Made by a program: the position numbers and the translations under genes. 64,000 nucleotides of DNA from Diplonema papillatum (lineage: Eukaryota > Euglenozoa > Diplonemea > Diplonemida > Diplonemidae). Positions 35,150-46,639 of this stretch are shown piece by piece. Location of the stretch: positions 186,001 through 250,000 of the forward strand of contig JAPJBO010000227.1 in assembly GCA_030068145.1 (NCBI GenBank), read 5' to 3'. The notes under the pieces were generated by a model. The model searched no databases. It saw nothing but the letters and a program-made list of their open reading frames with translations, and was not told where the DNA came from. Every line of letters starts with the position of its first letter. Positions within the stretch are counted from its first letter, which is position 1.

Positions 35150-35485
35150 GTATACCCGCGACACCGGGTATATACCGGGTATAACGGCGGGTATTTCCAG
35201 ATACCCGATGCAAAAACCCGGTGTACCGGGTATGTCGGTATATCGGGTATCTTACCGGGTATATCGGGTATCGTACCGGGGTATATCGGGTATCATACCG
35301 GGTATATCGGGTATCGTACCGGGTATATCGGGTATCATACCGGGGTATATCGGGTATCATACCGGGTATATCGGGTATCATACCGGGTATATCGGGTATC
35401 GTACCGGGTATATCGGGTATCATACCGGGGTATATCGGGTATCATACCGGGGTATATCGGGTATCATACCGGGTATATCGGGTAT
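35150..35485. repeat. ~21-22-bp palindromic minisatellite (CCGGGTATATCGGGTAT)
   Basis: About 14 units of ACCGGGTATATCGGGTATC with T/G variation. The unit contains overlapping near-palindromes, so both strands read similarly. Confidence 0.93.
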
Positions 35486-35659
35486 GATGTGTCCTTGAGG
35501 CTCGCCGTGCGTTCAGCTGCGAGCCGCGAGTTGTTCTCGACTGCCCAATCCAACAGGATTACGTTCCGGTTCAAACACCGTCAAGACAACAACAACATCT
35601 CGATCATCCCCCACGGCAGGGGGCTGGTGCCCATTACAGCACGGTTTTAAGCCAAGGGT

Positions 35660-35845
35660 GTTCCGATGAGATGCGCAAAATAATTTACCATCGACACATA
35701 CCGCCGAGCGTTGGAGACGCGAGAGGATCAGGAGGTGCAGTTCACGACAATCCAGAGCAAGAACCATCAGCTGTACAAGATGTCGATGGGCAAGCGAGCG
35801 TTCAGCGCCTTCGACGACAAGCGGTGGATCGAGGCGGGTGGGTGC
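35660..35845 (+). pseudogene. Possible coding fragment with FSAFDDKRW
   Basis: A frame reading VQFTTIQSKNHQLYKMSMGK then RAFSAFDDKRWIEAGG resembles a motif often seen near the end of protist transposon-associated polymerase-like proteins (KxxLSxxDDKRxIL). The match is short and from memory; only a fragment is present before a GT-rich satellite. Confidence 0.25.
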
Positions 35846-36030
35846 GTATCGGTAGTGGGGAGGGATGGAATGGAGTTGGTGGATGGAGGAGTGGCGGTGG
35901 GTATGGTGGGAAGGTGGGTGGGTGGAGTAGGGGTGGTTGGTGGGGAGGGTGGTGAGCTGAGGGTTGGTGTGGATGGGAGGGGGGGGTGGTTGGTGGGGAG
36001 GGTGGTAAGCTGAGGGTTGGTGGGAGGGTT
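35846..36030 (+). repeat. GGT/GGGT-rich minisatellite
   Basis: Imperfect GGTTGGTGGGGAGGGTGGT iterations with strong G/C strand asymmetry. Confidence 0.8.
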
Positions 36031-36204
36031 GGTGGCGTTGTCGTGTTCGTCCCAGCGCGTGGGGCTACAGATACCTGCGCAGGAATGGCCCACAGTTGTG
36101 TATCCATGTGTCTTGATGAAGAAGAGTCACTCGTTGCATTGGTGCGACCGCGCGCGCACACCCACACCTACGCAGGGGTAACAGTCGTCAGCGTTGCAGA
36201 ATGC

Positions 36205-36370
36205 TTGGCGACAAGTGATTCGCGCCACTTCCCCGTGCGAGCGAGTCTCGGAACAGGACTCATAACTGTGACCCAGGTGGCGACTGCCGATCATGACGGG
36301 TGCTTGCACCAAATGTTTGGAACAGCGAGTCAGGCCAATCTCATTGCGCAGAGCGAGTTTGCACATCCTG
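36205..36370 (+). repeat. Dispersed repeat DR3, copy 2
   Basis: Diverged copy of 13640-13790 (GTGCGAGCGAGTCT, CAGGTGGCGACTGCCGATCA). Confidence 0.6.
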
Positions 36371-36435
36371 TGAGATGTGCCGCCTGTGTGAAGACACACA
36401 GCTGTCGCCTGGGGCCGAAAACCCCGTGCAGCTAA

Positions 36436-36680
36436 CACCACAAGATGAAAACAGAAGTCTTGAGCCGAGTGCCGGATGGAGAAGCTGACAGCCTCCCACG
36501 CTCTATCCGTCCCCCGAAGGATCCCGCCCCACCCACGCTTCGGAGAGAGGAGTCACAGGACCCAAAAGCAGCGTGTCGGAAACTCAAAGCCGACTGGTGA
36601 ACGTGACAAGTGTGCTATACTTCGATTCAGACGTTACCCACTCAAAGCCCTGAACTTAAACACGTACACACACATACAAA
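36436..36680 (+). repeat. Dispersed repeat DR2, copy 2
   Basis: Close copy of 18205-18449, followed by different sequence. Confidence 0.85.
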
Positions 36681-37139
36681 TACCCACCAGGGTGAAGGAG
36701 GAAAGGACCGGGAAAATGCCGCCACCGCAGCCACGAAGTAGTGATGGAACTGCAGCAGTACCCGTGGTCAAGGTATTCTTGTTTTCACTCCCGCGGGGGT
36801 AGGCACCCCGTTTGGTACCAGCAGTCGAAGCAGAACCGGGCAGAAACGAAGTTCTCAACATAAAGAAAGAAGCTCCCCAACCGGACTTCTAACCGCAGCC
36901 GACAACAAGGCACCCCGGAAACCGTTCCTCCTCCCGACCTAACGGAGCTAAAGGATGACCAGGTACATTCATGGCGTTGAGCTGGCTCTGGGTCTCTATT
37001 TCTGAGAAGACCACTCTCAATTGAGCTAGTCCCAGGGGCTCCTCCTGCTCAGGTTTGGCGGACTTCTTCTGCAAGGCTCCCCTAATCCTGTTCGCTGGGT
37101 CGCTGAGAGACCGTGTCCCTCCGCCTTGTTCTCTGCCAG

Positions 37140-37400
37140 GATGGCTTTCACCACGCTCTGCGGCGCCCTGAAAGCGTCCTCCTCTCCCATCTGGGTTAAG
37201 CGAAGTACCCAGCGAAGTGGTGGCCTCTATGCTGATACCAGCATGCTTTCTGTCACGGCAAGGCTTGACATCCGGAATTGCTATGCCGCGTCTTTCGGCG
37301 GTGGCATGTATCTCGCGGCAAGTCCGTTAAACGCATCTAACGTACTCAACGTCGAGGACTGCGAGTCGGTATCGTCAGGAGGAGGAATGTACTTGCTGTG
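37140..37400 (+). pseudogene. Fragment of a parallel beta-helix type protein
   Basis: The frame contains GGLYADTSMLSVTARLDIRN, then FGGGMYLAAS and SSGGGMYL: repeated GGGMYL turns with NC/DC motifs at regular spacing, as in polymorphic-outer-membrane-protein-like beta-helices found in some protists. It is preceded by an acceptor-like TTCTCTGCCAG. No neighbouring exon could be joined; after 37400 the frame becomes Pro/Arg-rich and stops. Fragment or isolated exon. Confidence 0.4.
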
Positions 37401-38539
37401 CAGGGTGGAGGAGAGACTTCGACAGGGTACGGCCTTACCCCTATCCCTGCACACCACTCCTTGTACACCTTCGTGCTGGAGGCGTAGGCCGCCTCGGACG
37501 AAGCCTCCCGAGGGTTCCCTCTCAAAAGGCTAAGGCCCAGCCTCCGTTTGTTGTCCTAGTGAGCTCTATACTTCAAAAAAAAAAAAAGCAGAGCCGCCCG
37601 CCGTAGCAGCACGAAGAGAAGTGAGGAGACCTGCATTTCAAGTTCACACTGCTAAACAGTGCTCGCCTGCCTAGATGACGCTCGCAGCTTTACAGAACAT
37701 AAAACAAACAAAAGGTCGAAATACACCAATCTGTACGTCCCACGGGATCGTCGGAAACACAAAACAAAAAACCGTCTCCTGCAACGTACACTTTCAAGTA
37801 TACACTTTCAAGTACCCGTGGTGCAGAGACTCGCCTTCGAGCCCAGCGAGGCTGTGACCGGCGGATTGTTCCCACCCGAGGCGGCCACGATAATCGACAT
37901 TGCTCACCCAGGTGCCCCAAAACTCGAATCCTATTTCGTAATTTGCGTACAAGATGACCTTCAACCCTAGCCTATGACAATGCGAGCCTGGTACCTGCAT
38001 TTCAAGTTCACACAGCTAACCAAAGTACTTTATTGTAAGAAGGAAACAAAGTATGCTTCTCCACGTTTGCACTCGCTTTGCCTGTCAATACCACACTTCG
38101 GAGGTTTGTTATGATAGTCACTTGCTTTGCCAGTGCGAAAGCCTGTTAGGTCACTGTGATAGTTTGCACTAGTTGAGGTTAGAATGCAGAATCTCTGTAG
38201 CGATGGTCTGCATTAGCTTGCTTGCCAGCGTGTAGGGCCTGTTCGGAGGTCTGCTGGAATAGTTAGAGTCACAAACGACAGTCCTTGTACAGTAAGTTTC
38301 CAGATGAAGACAAAGTGCGACTGGGAAATGCCCCTGCCTTCGGTCCGAAAATGACCAAAATCTGACCAAAATCTGGAAGAAATCGGCCAAAACAGCCAAA
38401 GTGCATTTCCTGACAAAAGTCGAGGAAACAAAATCCGACAGGGACTAGTCCCCGAAGGCACCTTCCCCTTTTCAGAAAGTACCGCGGCGGACCCCGGAAA
38501 TCTCGTCCGAGTCAGACCGACTGCGAAGTATGAAACGTT
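37401..38539. other. Spacer with a possible isolated exon
   Basis: 37742-37765 (GATCGTCGGAAACACAAAAC) repeats the intron-end sequence of the kinase gene at 2602-2620. It precedes an open stretch around AFEPSEAVTGGLFPPEAATI (37830-37910) that ends at CACCCAG/GTGCCC. No family recognised. 38175-38210 resembles the phosphatase leader (GAATGCAGAATCTCTG). Confidence 0.35.
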
Positions 38540-38720
38540 GTAGTAAACGATGGTAAACGTTGTCACTCTACCACGAAGGGTCGCCTACTTGTCCGTTCGC
38601 GGCGACAATGATGACGATGAAGATGAGGTCCAGTTGGTAGAAATGCTACTGCCAAGGCAACACCTGCGCCGATCCGGGACCCAAGGGTCACCAATCCTAA
38701 TTTGATACCCCCTCAAGGGC
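38540..38720. repeat. Dispersed repeat DR4, copy 2 (inverted)
   Basis: Reverse complement of 34930-35135. Confidence 0.75.
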
Positions 38721-38727
38721 TATGGTG

Positions 38728-38935
38728 GCTGCATACGGCTGCATACGCGTATGCGCCCAAACCTGCATACGCATACGGCGCTGCATACGGCTATGCATAC
38801 GTATGCATACGGCTATGCATACGTATGCATACGTATGCATACGTATGCATACGGCTATGCATACGTATGCATACGTATGCATACGTATGCATACGTATGC
38901 ATACGGCTATGCATACGGCTATGCATGTGGCTGTG
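38728..38935. repeat. Self-complementary GCATAC/GTATGC satellite
   Basis: ATGCATACGTATGCATAC iterations with interspersed GGCT. Every unit is palindromic, so the tract can form long hairpins or cruciforms. A short relative lies at 39480-39545. Confidence 0.92.
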
Positions 38936-39554
38936 ACTTCTCTGGCAATGCACCTCCTTCGTCCAGGACGAAGGGGGAGTCGAAAAGGATACTTAAAAGC
39001 AAAGTTTCGTGAGAGTCGACGGAACCTATGTCCGCCGCAACCCGGGGTACACGGGCAGTGTGTTCACTCCCGTAAGCCGACGAGCCGCGCTCCGATGAGG
39101 CAACCGAAGCTGGTTGTCTCAGGATCTGCTGAGCAAGCGCCAGCCTGTTGTAGGCTGTCGTGCGTCATGAAGCATGCTCGTTCAGTGCTTCGAGCTGGCG
39201 TTCGACGTCGTCGGGGAAAAAGCGAGGCAGACATTGACCGTGGCACGCATCCTCATCGACCTGCTTTCTACTTACCAGTACATTGCATTGTTACACGGTG
39301 AGGTCCAGTCTCAGAAACTGCCGCCAAAGAGGGTGCGAGTCACACCTAAAAAGCGTGTGACACCCGCTTTTTCAACTCCAGCTTTAACTCCAGTTTCTGG
39401 GGCTCTGGACTCCACCGTCTTCACTCATAGGCCCGTCACGCAGCAGCCAGAAGGCCGGGCTGGCCTCACACAGCCCCACCTATGCATACGTATGTCGTAT
39501 GCATATTTTCAAATCTGCATACGCATACGTATGCACGTATGCAGCCAGCCCAGC
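38936..39554. other. Spacer, no gene recognised
   Basis: Holds the CACCCGCTTTTT element at 39335-39400 and a short GCATAC tract at 39480-39545. Confidence 0.4.
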
Positions 39555-39690
39555 TCAAGGGTGACCAATCCTAATTTGATACCCCTCAAGGGTGACCAAT
39601 CCTAATTTGATACCCCCTCAAGGGTGACCAATCCTAATTTGATACCCCCTCAAGGGTGACCAATCCTAATTTGATACCCCCTCAAGGGTC
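39555..39690 (+). repeat. ~30-bp tandem repeat of AAGGGTGACCAATCC
   Basis: Four to five units of CTCAAGGGTGACCAATCCTA plus ATTTGATACCCC. Related to the ends of DR4. Confidence 0.9.
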
Positions 39691-40348
39691 ACCTGTACCA
39701 CGAAGGGCCCCGGGCAAATAAAGGCAGAAAGAACGTGAAGGTGCCAGACTGGAAGCCTAGCGAGACTGTGCTGAGGCTAGTGAAGGCGCCTCACCCGTCT
39801 TCGGACAAAGAATCAAATCCCGGACAGCGGGACAGCTACCTTCAGGCTCCGCCTGACCGAATCCGGCTCTTCCGCTAGGGGGCAAATCCAACTACAAAAA
39901 AGCACGCAAAAAAAAAAAGGAGCACACACAACACAACATATCAAAAGTCGCCAGACACCCACCCCCCCCCTCCGACGCGAGCCTTAAAACACTCGAAAAG
40001 CAGTGTCAGAAGAAAAAAAGACCAGACACCAGACTGCTCATAAACCCCCCCCCGGTTTGGTTGGCGGCAACGAGCAGTCGAAGTTGAGTGCTGCCTGTGC
40101 GGCGTCACTTCGCAGGAAGGGGGTGGTAGAGGAGGAGGAAGGAGGAGGAGGAAGGAAAGCGGTAGTGTAGTGTAGTAAGGGGGCAGAGGGGAGGGCGGCT
40201 CGGTCTCTCCCGGGAAGGGGGGGGGGGGGGGGGGGGGGGGTGCGGGAGGATTTCGGCGTGGTGCTGCACCGCGAGGGTCGACGAGCGGCGCCCCCGCGCG
40301 ACGGGCCGGGCCAGAGGGGAGGCGGCGGGCTCGCCGGGCGCTGAGGCG
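39691..40348. other. Leader region of PP2C gene with long G run
   Basis: AG/GGA-rich DNA (40125-40200) and a nearly pure G run at 40216-40241 about 110 bp before the ATG. No TATA-like element. It could form G-quadruplex structure. Confidence 0.5.
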
Positions 40349-40387
40349 ATGGCGGACCCCGGTCGGAGGAAGCCGGCGGCCGCGCAT

Positions 40388-40421
<34 letters not shown>

Positions 40422-40840
40422 TGGCCACCCCGCCGCCGGGGGGGCATCGTGGCGGCGGGGGGGGGCACGGCACCCCACAGGGCACGCCCACACGGTCCAC
40501 GCCGCACACCACCCCGGGCTTCCAAGGCAGCACGAAGCGGGAGGCTGGCGGGGCAGCGTACACGGCACCCAGAGCTCCGGTCTTCGCCACCGGGGAGGGA
40601 TCTCCCAGGGGGCCACCGGCTCCGACGGCACAAAAAACGCTGGCGCCCGCTGGCGCGCCGTCCGGCGCGAAGCACCACAGCCAGCACCACCCGATCTTCG
40701 GCGCCGCCGCCGTCGGCTCCCCTGGTCCGAGGACTCCGCAGACTCAGCAGCAGCACCACCACCCAGGCAGCAGCGGCAGCAACAGCCACAACAACAGCGG
40801 CAGCAACAACAACAACAACAACCACAACAACGGGCATCCC

Positions 40841-40872
<32 letters not shown>

Positions 40873-41989
40873 AGCGGGGATTCGGGTGCATCACTTCAAA
40901 ACCGTGGGGAAGCCGCTGAAGGCGCCGCTGCACTTCACGCACGGCGTCGTGGGCGCGCAGGGGAAGCGGCCGTCGATGGAGGACAGCCACGCGATCGTCC
41001 CGAAGCTCTCGGAAACGGGTGTCTCGCTGTTTATTGTCAGCGACGGCCACTCCGGCCGGCAGGTCGCCGATCTTTCGACGAAAATCCTGCCGGAGATCAT
41101 CCGCGAGGCGGACCCCCGCAAGCTGCCGCAGTCGGCGCCGAAGGTGCTGACCGACGCCTTCGTGACGGCCGACCGGAGTATCTACCTCAAGCTCAAGGGC
41201 AAGGACGGCGGGGCCGCTTGCGTGGCGGCGCTGCTCGCCGGCAACGAGCTCTTCGTCGCGAATCTAGGCGATTCGAGGGCGGTCCTCAGCGACGCCGGGA
41301 GGGCGCTCGCACTGACGAAGGACCACAAACCCTCGGATCCCGCGGAAGCGGTTCGGGTCGATAAATCCGGAGGGTTTCTTGCCTTCGGAAGGGTCGGCGG
41401 GTGCCTCGCAATCACGCGTGCCCTCGGCGACTTCGAGCTGAAGGGGGGTGACAAGGTGCTGGAGGGCAGCCCCCTGCCGGTGAGCAACGTGCCGGACATC
41501 TCGCACGCGATCATCGCGTCGTCGACCGAGTTCATGATCCTCGCATGCGACGGCGTCTGGGACGTGTTCAGCTGCCAAGAGGCTGTGACACTCTGCCGAG
41601 ACCAGGGTGCCGGAGCCACCGCCCAGAAGATGGCTGGTGTGCTTGCGCAGGCTGCCATCGACAAGGGGTCACTGGACAACGTCACCGTGATGATCATCCT
41701 GTTCTCGGACGTGCTCGCCGGCAGCAGCAGCGGCAGCGGCAGCAAAAACAACGGGGGAGGAGGAGGAGGAGGAGGAGGAGGAGGGGGCCACGCCGCTTCG
41801 TCGTCGAAACCGCACCACCACCACAACCAGAACCTGCAGCAGCAGCAGCAGCCGCTGGCTGCCACGACGAACGCGCGCAGCCATCAGCAGGCGCCCGGGA
41901 ACCTGCCCACCAGCCCTACCACCAAGCTCGCTCCGTCCGACCACCTCGCGCAGACGGCGCCTTCCCGCAAGCGGGAGCGGCCGTTTTGA
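40349..41989 (+). CDS. PP2C/PPM-family protein phosphatase
   Basis: Predicted Mn/Mg-dependent Ser/Thr phosphatase, 546 residues, intronless. The first ~175 residues are Q/H/N/G/P-rich low complexity. The catalytic domain starts at ~190 with GVVGAQGKRPSMEDSH (RPSMEDSH 207-214). It continues with VSDGHSG (D232), GGAACVAALL, NLGDSRAVL, KDHKP, GGCLAITRALGD, ACDGVWD (D401) and DNVTVMI (D443, N444): all metal-binding aspartates are present. The usual DGHGG is DGHSG, and the usual NGxLAVSRALGD is GGCLAITRALGD. The tail is Gly/His/Gln-rich and ends SRKRERPF, a possible nuclear signal. The 3' third of the gene is repeated downstream. Confidence 0.92.
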
Positions 41990-43080
41990 TGAAGTGAGTA
42001 ACCGAAGCTGCGCCTGCAGTTTTTTACACCAGCTGCCTGGCTGCTGAGGAAGAAGAGGAAGAAGATGCCTGGTGTGCTTGCGCAGGCTGCCATCGACAAA
42101 GGGTCGCTGGACAACGTCACCGTGATGATCATTCCTGTTCTCGGACGTGCTCGCCGGCAGCAGCAGCAGCAGCGGCAGCAAAAATAACGGAGGTGGAGGA
42201 GGAGGAGGAGGAGGAGGGGGCCACGCCGCTTGCTCGCCGTCGAAGCCGCACCACCAGAAGGAGGAGGAGGAGGAGGAGGGGGCCACGCCGCTTGCTCGTC
42301 GTCGAAGCCGCACCACCACCACAACCAGAACCTGCAGCAGCAGCAGCAGCCGCTGGCTGCCACGACGAACGCGCGCAGCCATCAGCAGGCGCCCGGAAAC
42401 CTGCCCACCAGCCCTACCACCAAGCTCGCTCCGTCCGACCACCTCGCGCAGACGGCGCCTTCCCGCAAGCGGGAGCGGCCGTTTTGATGAAGTGAGTAAC
42501 CGAAGCTGCGCCTGCAGTTTTTTACACCAGCTGCCTGGCTGCTGAGGAAGAAGAGGAAGAAAATGCCTGGTGTGCTTGCGCAGGCTGCCATCGACAAAGG
42601 GTCGCTGGACAACGTCACCGTGATGATCATCCCGTTCTCGGAAATGCTCGCCGGCAGCAGCAGCAGTAGCGGCAGCAAAAATAACGGAGGTGGAGGAAGA
42701 GGAGGGGGCCACGCCGCTTGCTCGTCATCGAAGCCGCACCACCACCACAACAGAACCTGCAGTAGCAGCAGCAGCAGCCGCTGGCTGCCACGACGAACGC
42801 GCGCAGCCACCAGCAGGCGCCCGGGAACCTGCCCACCAGCCCTACCACCAAGCTCGCTCCGTCCGACCACCTCGCGCAGACGGCGCCTTCCCGCAAGCGG
42901 GAGCGGCCGTTTTGATGAAGTGTGTAACCGAAGCTGCGGCGGTTTTTTATACCAGCTGCCTGGCTGCTGAGGAAGAAGATGCCTGGTGTGCTTGCGCAGG
43001 CATGCCATCGACAAAGGGTTGCTGTCTCGGACGAGTTGGCCGGCAGCGGCAGCGGCAGGAAAATCAACTAAGGGAGTATT
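41990..43080 (+). repeat. Copies of the PP2C 3' end, three truncated units
   Basis: Units beginning GCCTGGTGTGCTTGCGCAGG at about 42067, 42564 and 42980 repeat CDS 41631-41989 plus trailer. The first two keep the coding sequence to SRKRERPF but contain frame changes and triplet-run length differences. The third is short and decayed. Confidence 0.92.
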
Positions 43081-43165
43081 CCCCTGATTTTGCACCTGCA
43101 GAGAAGTCTATCCTTTTAACAGCAACTGCAACAACGACACGCGGCAACAACGGAGCCGCTGCTTC

Positions 43166-43410
43166 GTCGCGTCCACCACTATCCACCGCAGCCACCAGAC
43201 CCCTGTGAGTTTCCGCACCGTCCAGGCTATCCAATTAACCCCGAAAGCATCAAACTGTCCAGAACTGCGTCTCAACTTCTTCATCGCAAGTGAGAACGTT
43301 TGGGAGCATTCACAGACCTGTTGCCGGCTCGCTCTCCCGAGCGAACGGCCTGGACGGTGCGGAAACTCACAGGGGTCTGGTGGCTGCGGTGGATAGTAGT
43401 GGACGCTGCT
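43166..43410. repeat. Inverted repeat with ~57-bp arms
   Basis: Left arm 43169-43226 (GTCCACCACTATCCACCGCA ... CGTCCAGGC) and right arm 43346-43405 are reverse complements with about 120 bp between. Part of the right arm recurs at 43440-43475. Confidence 0.85.
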
Positions 43411-43504
43411 GATGCTGTCATTGCCGGTGGTTGGGCGACTTGCCGGCTCGCTCTCCCGAGCGAACGGCCTGGCCCTTGCCAGGGAGGGGGAGCGTGTGCT
43501 CAAG

Positions 43505-44460
43505 AACACCTCCCCACCCGAACCTCTTTTTCGAAACCATCCTATCCGCTGAACTGTTGAGTCGTGTGTAGAAGCCAGGTGCATCACAGACCTACTATTT
43601 TGGAAGGCTTTCCGGAGCAACGGACAAAAGGCCAACGCCTTGCCCGTCTACAAATCCTCCCCACCCGAACTTCTTTTTCGAAACCATCCTATCCGCTGAA
43701 CTGTTGAGTCGTGTGTAGAAGCCAGGTGCATCACAGACCTACTATTTTGGAAGGCTTTCCGGAGCAACGGACAAAAGGCCAACGCCTTGCCCGTCTACAA
43801 ATCCTCCCCACCCGAACTTCTTTCGGAACCATCCTATCCGCTGAACTGATGAGTCGTGTGTGGAACGGTCAGGTGCAATCACACAGACCTACTATTTTGG
43901 ACGGCTTTCCGGAGCAACGGACAAAGCCGGTCTACAAATCCTCCCCACCCGAACTTCTTTTCGAAACCAACCTATCCGCAGAACTGATGAGTCGTGTGTG
44001 GAACGGTCAGGTGCAATCGCACAGACCTACTATTGGATCGCCCGGCAAAGGTCAGGCCTTGAGCGTACAACTCCTCTTCACTCAAACTTCTTTTCGAACT
44101 CATCCTCTCCGCAGAACTGATGAGTCGTTTGTAGAACAGTCAGGTGCATCACAGACCTACTATTGGATCGCCCGGCAAAGGTCAGGCCTTGAGCGTACAA
44201 CTCCTCTTCACTCAAACTTCTTTTCGAACCCATCCTCTCCGCAGAACTGATGAGTCGTTTGTAGAACAGTCAGGTGCATCACAGACCTACTATTCTTGGA
44301 TCGCTCTCCAGAGCAACGGGCAAAGGCCAACGCGTCAAGTCCTCCCTACCCGAACTTCTTTTCGAAACCATCCTATCCGCGGAGCTGCTGGGTCGCGTGG
44401 TAAGAACATTCAGGAGCATCATAGACCTGCTATTGGCCCGCACGGGCTAAGACCTTGCCG
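43505..44460 (+). repeat. ~125-150-bp tandem array, seven units
   Basis: Units starting near CCGAACTTCTTTTCGAAACC at about 43517, 43667, 43812, 43948, 44086, 44212 and 44349. The last unit reads open as ELLFETILSAELLGRVVRTF...LARTG and a stop. It may be another array of a gene's 3' end whose intact copy is not in the window; that is inference. Confidence 0.85.
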
Positions 44461-44585
44461 GTAACCTGCGGGAGTACACGGTGCACTCCAGGACACCTGG
44501 ACTTGCGGGTGGCACACTGGATTGGACACTCGATTTGCGGGCGCCGCACCCGCAAAAAGAGACCGCATGGGGGGATCCACCTATT

Positions 44586-44806
44586 TTTAGGAGAAATCTT
44601 CACAGAGTTTCAGATCGATACACAACTTTTCACACTTGTTTCGTCTATTTGTTGCGTTAGAGGGGAGTCATTTGCATGCAAATGAATACCACACTATTCG
44701 CCAGCTTTTCGCTACGTGACTCCAGAGGGTCACTTTTGCAGAGCTTTGCAGAACTCTGCAGAAACACTGATTGTGAAAAGTTGTGAAGATTTCTGCTAAA
44801 CAGTAG
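44586..44806. mobile_element. MITE-like inverted-repeat element
   Basis: AGAAATCTTCACA and CACAACTTTTCACA at the left (44591-44635) are mirrored by TGTGAAAAGTTGTGAAGATT and TCTGCT at the right (44771-44800). The interior (ATTTGCATGCAAAT, CAGCTTTTCGC) is the reverse complement of part of the 49-51 kb array unit. Confidence 0.65.
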
Positions 44807-46639
44807 GTGGGTCACCCCACACCGCACAGCTTAACTCCCCGCACCCGGGTACTAGAGTCCACCGTGCACCCCTTGCCTTCCTGAAGTTCGAACTTCTTTT
44901 TGAAACCCCCTCTAATCTCGCTGCGCATCCCGCTTGCCTTTTTCGGGGTTGTTTTTTCCTCCTCCTTTCCGTCTGTCGTTCGTTTCTTTCGTTCTTCTGT
45001 GCATTTCCCCCCCACCAGACCCCTATCCCCGCCTTCTGTGACGATGTGAATTGATGCTCTCCCATCAGAAGGCCTAAACGAAGGGCAGCAATCTGCCTAT
45101 ACACCAAGCTTCCCTCCTTCCCCTCGCCCTCTGTTTCCCCCCCCGGATATTTTGTGGTTGTCGACGCGACAGTTCTTGTGTTTTGCCCCTGGAAGGGAGA
45201 GAAGCCCTATTTTTTACGGGTCAACATGAGTCGGAAAGTGCAAACAGATTGTCCACCGGGGAAGGATCCACCCTACCCTATATCCCGCAGTGCAGTTGCC
45301 ATGCTTCGCATTCGCGAGGAAGTTTTCTGGAGCTTTGTACGCAGAATCAAACACAACGACTGAAACACTCCTTGCTTCGGCGCATTTCCGGAAGAACTGG
45401 GGTAAAGCTAAATGAAAGCAATCAAAAAGTGCCATTTTTTATTGCCATAGCCAGGCTTTTAGGACCGGAAAAAGTTCTTTCTCGCTGTGCTGTTCTAGCC
45501 TTTCCCCCCGTTTGTGAGAACGTACCAGCAGTCCAAATACTGCCGATGCGTCACGGCTGTTGTTTGCGCTCGGATCGGCGCCCAACGGCTGCCTCGAGTC
45601 ACTCGTGTGTCTGTGAAGATTTGCCCCCGTTCTTCTTCTCCAGACTTGCTCCCAACGACAACACTTTCTACAAATGCAGTCTATCGTCAAAGATTGTTGC
45701 TGCGTATCAAGTTCAAGCACTTCCTACTACTGCTACCAAGCCCCGGTCGCGGGGACAACCACACGGGGACGACTGCGACACACGTGCACACGTCGGACGC
45801 TAGCGTCTGTCAAGAGCACGCGCGCCTCAGCTGTGTTTTAAAGGTGAGATGAGAGGCATCGGCTCACTCTGTCAAAAGGACCATACCACTGGCAGGGTAC
45901 GTGAGCTGGGTTTAGACCGTTGTGAGACAATTTGTCCCTTCTCTTTTGCATTTCAGGCCTGCATGGCCCCATCAAGAGCAATCGAAAACATACGAGGTAG
46001 TTCGAGACGAACTCCCGTTTCTGGTCCCTTGAGCAGTCGGTCGCGACTTGTGCAGTCTATCTTCACAGATTGTTGCTGCATATCAAGTTCAAACTTTGCT
46101 GCATGTCAAGTTCAAACTATCAAGAAGTGCGCCGAACCAGATGGGTCCTCGAACACGTCACTCCGCTGGTGGCTAACGGAACGCGCTTGAAGAAGACTTG
46201 CAAACATGCAGGAAGAGGCAGTTGAAGCAAGACGCTTTTAGCCTGCAGAGGCAAGTCAGACTCACATCGCTGTGAGCCAGTCGGGTTGTTTTTTGTGGCT
46301 GCTTTTTTGGGTTTCTGATGTTTTTCCGTAAGGAATTGCCTTGTGCCGCGGTGATATCGCCTTGTTTTTTGCATTCCGCAGCCATTATTCCAGCCCAAAC
46401 GAGCATCCGGCCGCTTTTCCTGGATTTCCAGAGCGTTCTAGGGTCACCTGAGGGGTTGGTGTCCAGTTTTGAGGGTCTACCAGGTCCGCCGGTTTGGTGC
46501 TGTCTGCAGGCGCTTATGAACCCATCCGCCTGATGTGTCCGTAGCGAACATCAACACGGGTGCAGGATGGGACACGGCGTGGAGCACCCACCACCTTAAG
46601 CACACTCTTGCAAACCTCCTCCCCACCTAGCTTCCCGAG
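44807..46639. other. Spacer with dispersed repeats
   Basis: 45788-45890 (GTCGGACGCTAGCGTCTGTC onward) recurs at 51068-51170. GATTGTTGCTGCGTATCAAG-like strings occur at 45692, 46070 and 54300. No gene recognised. Confidence 0.5.

Noticed and set aside
43108..43635. 175-codon minus-strand frame in the inverted repeat region
   Set aside because: It runs across both arms of the inverted repeat and into the tandem array; no conserved domain.
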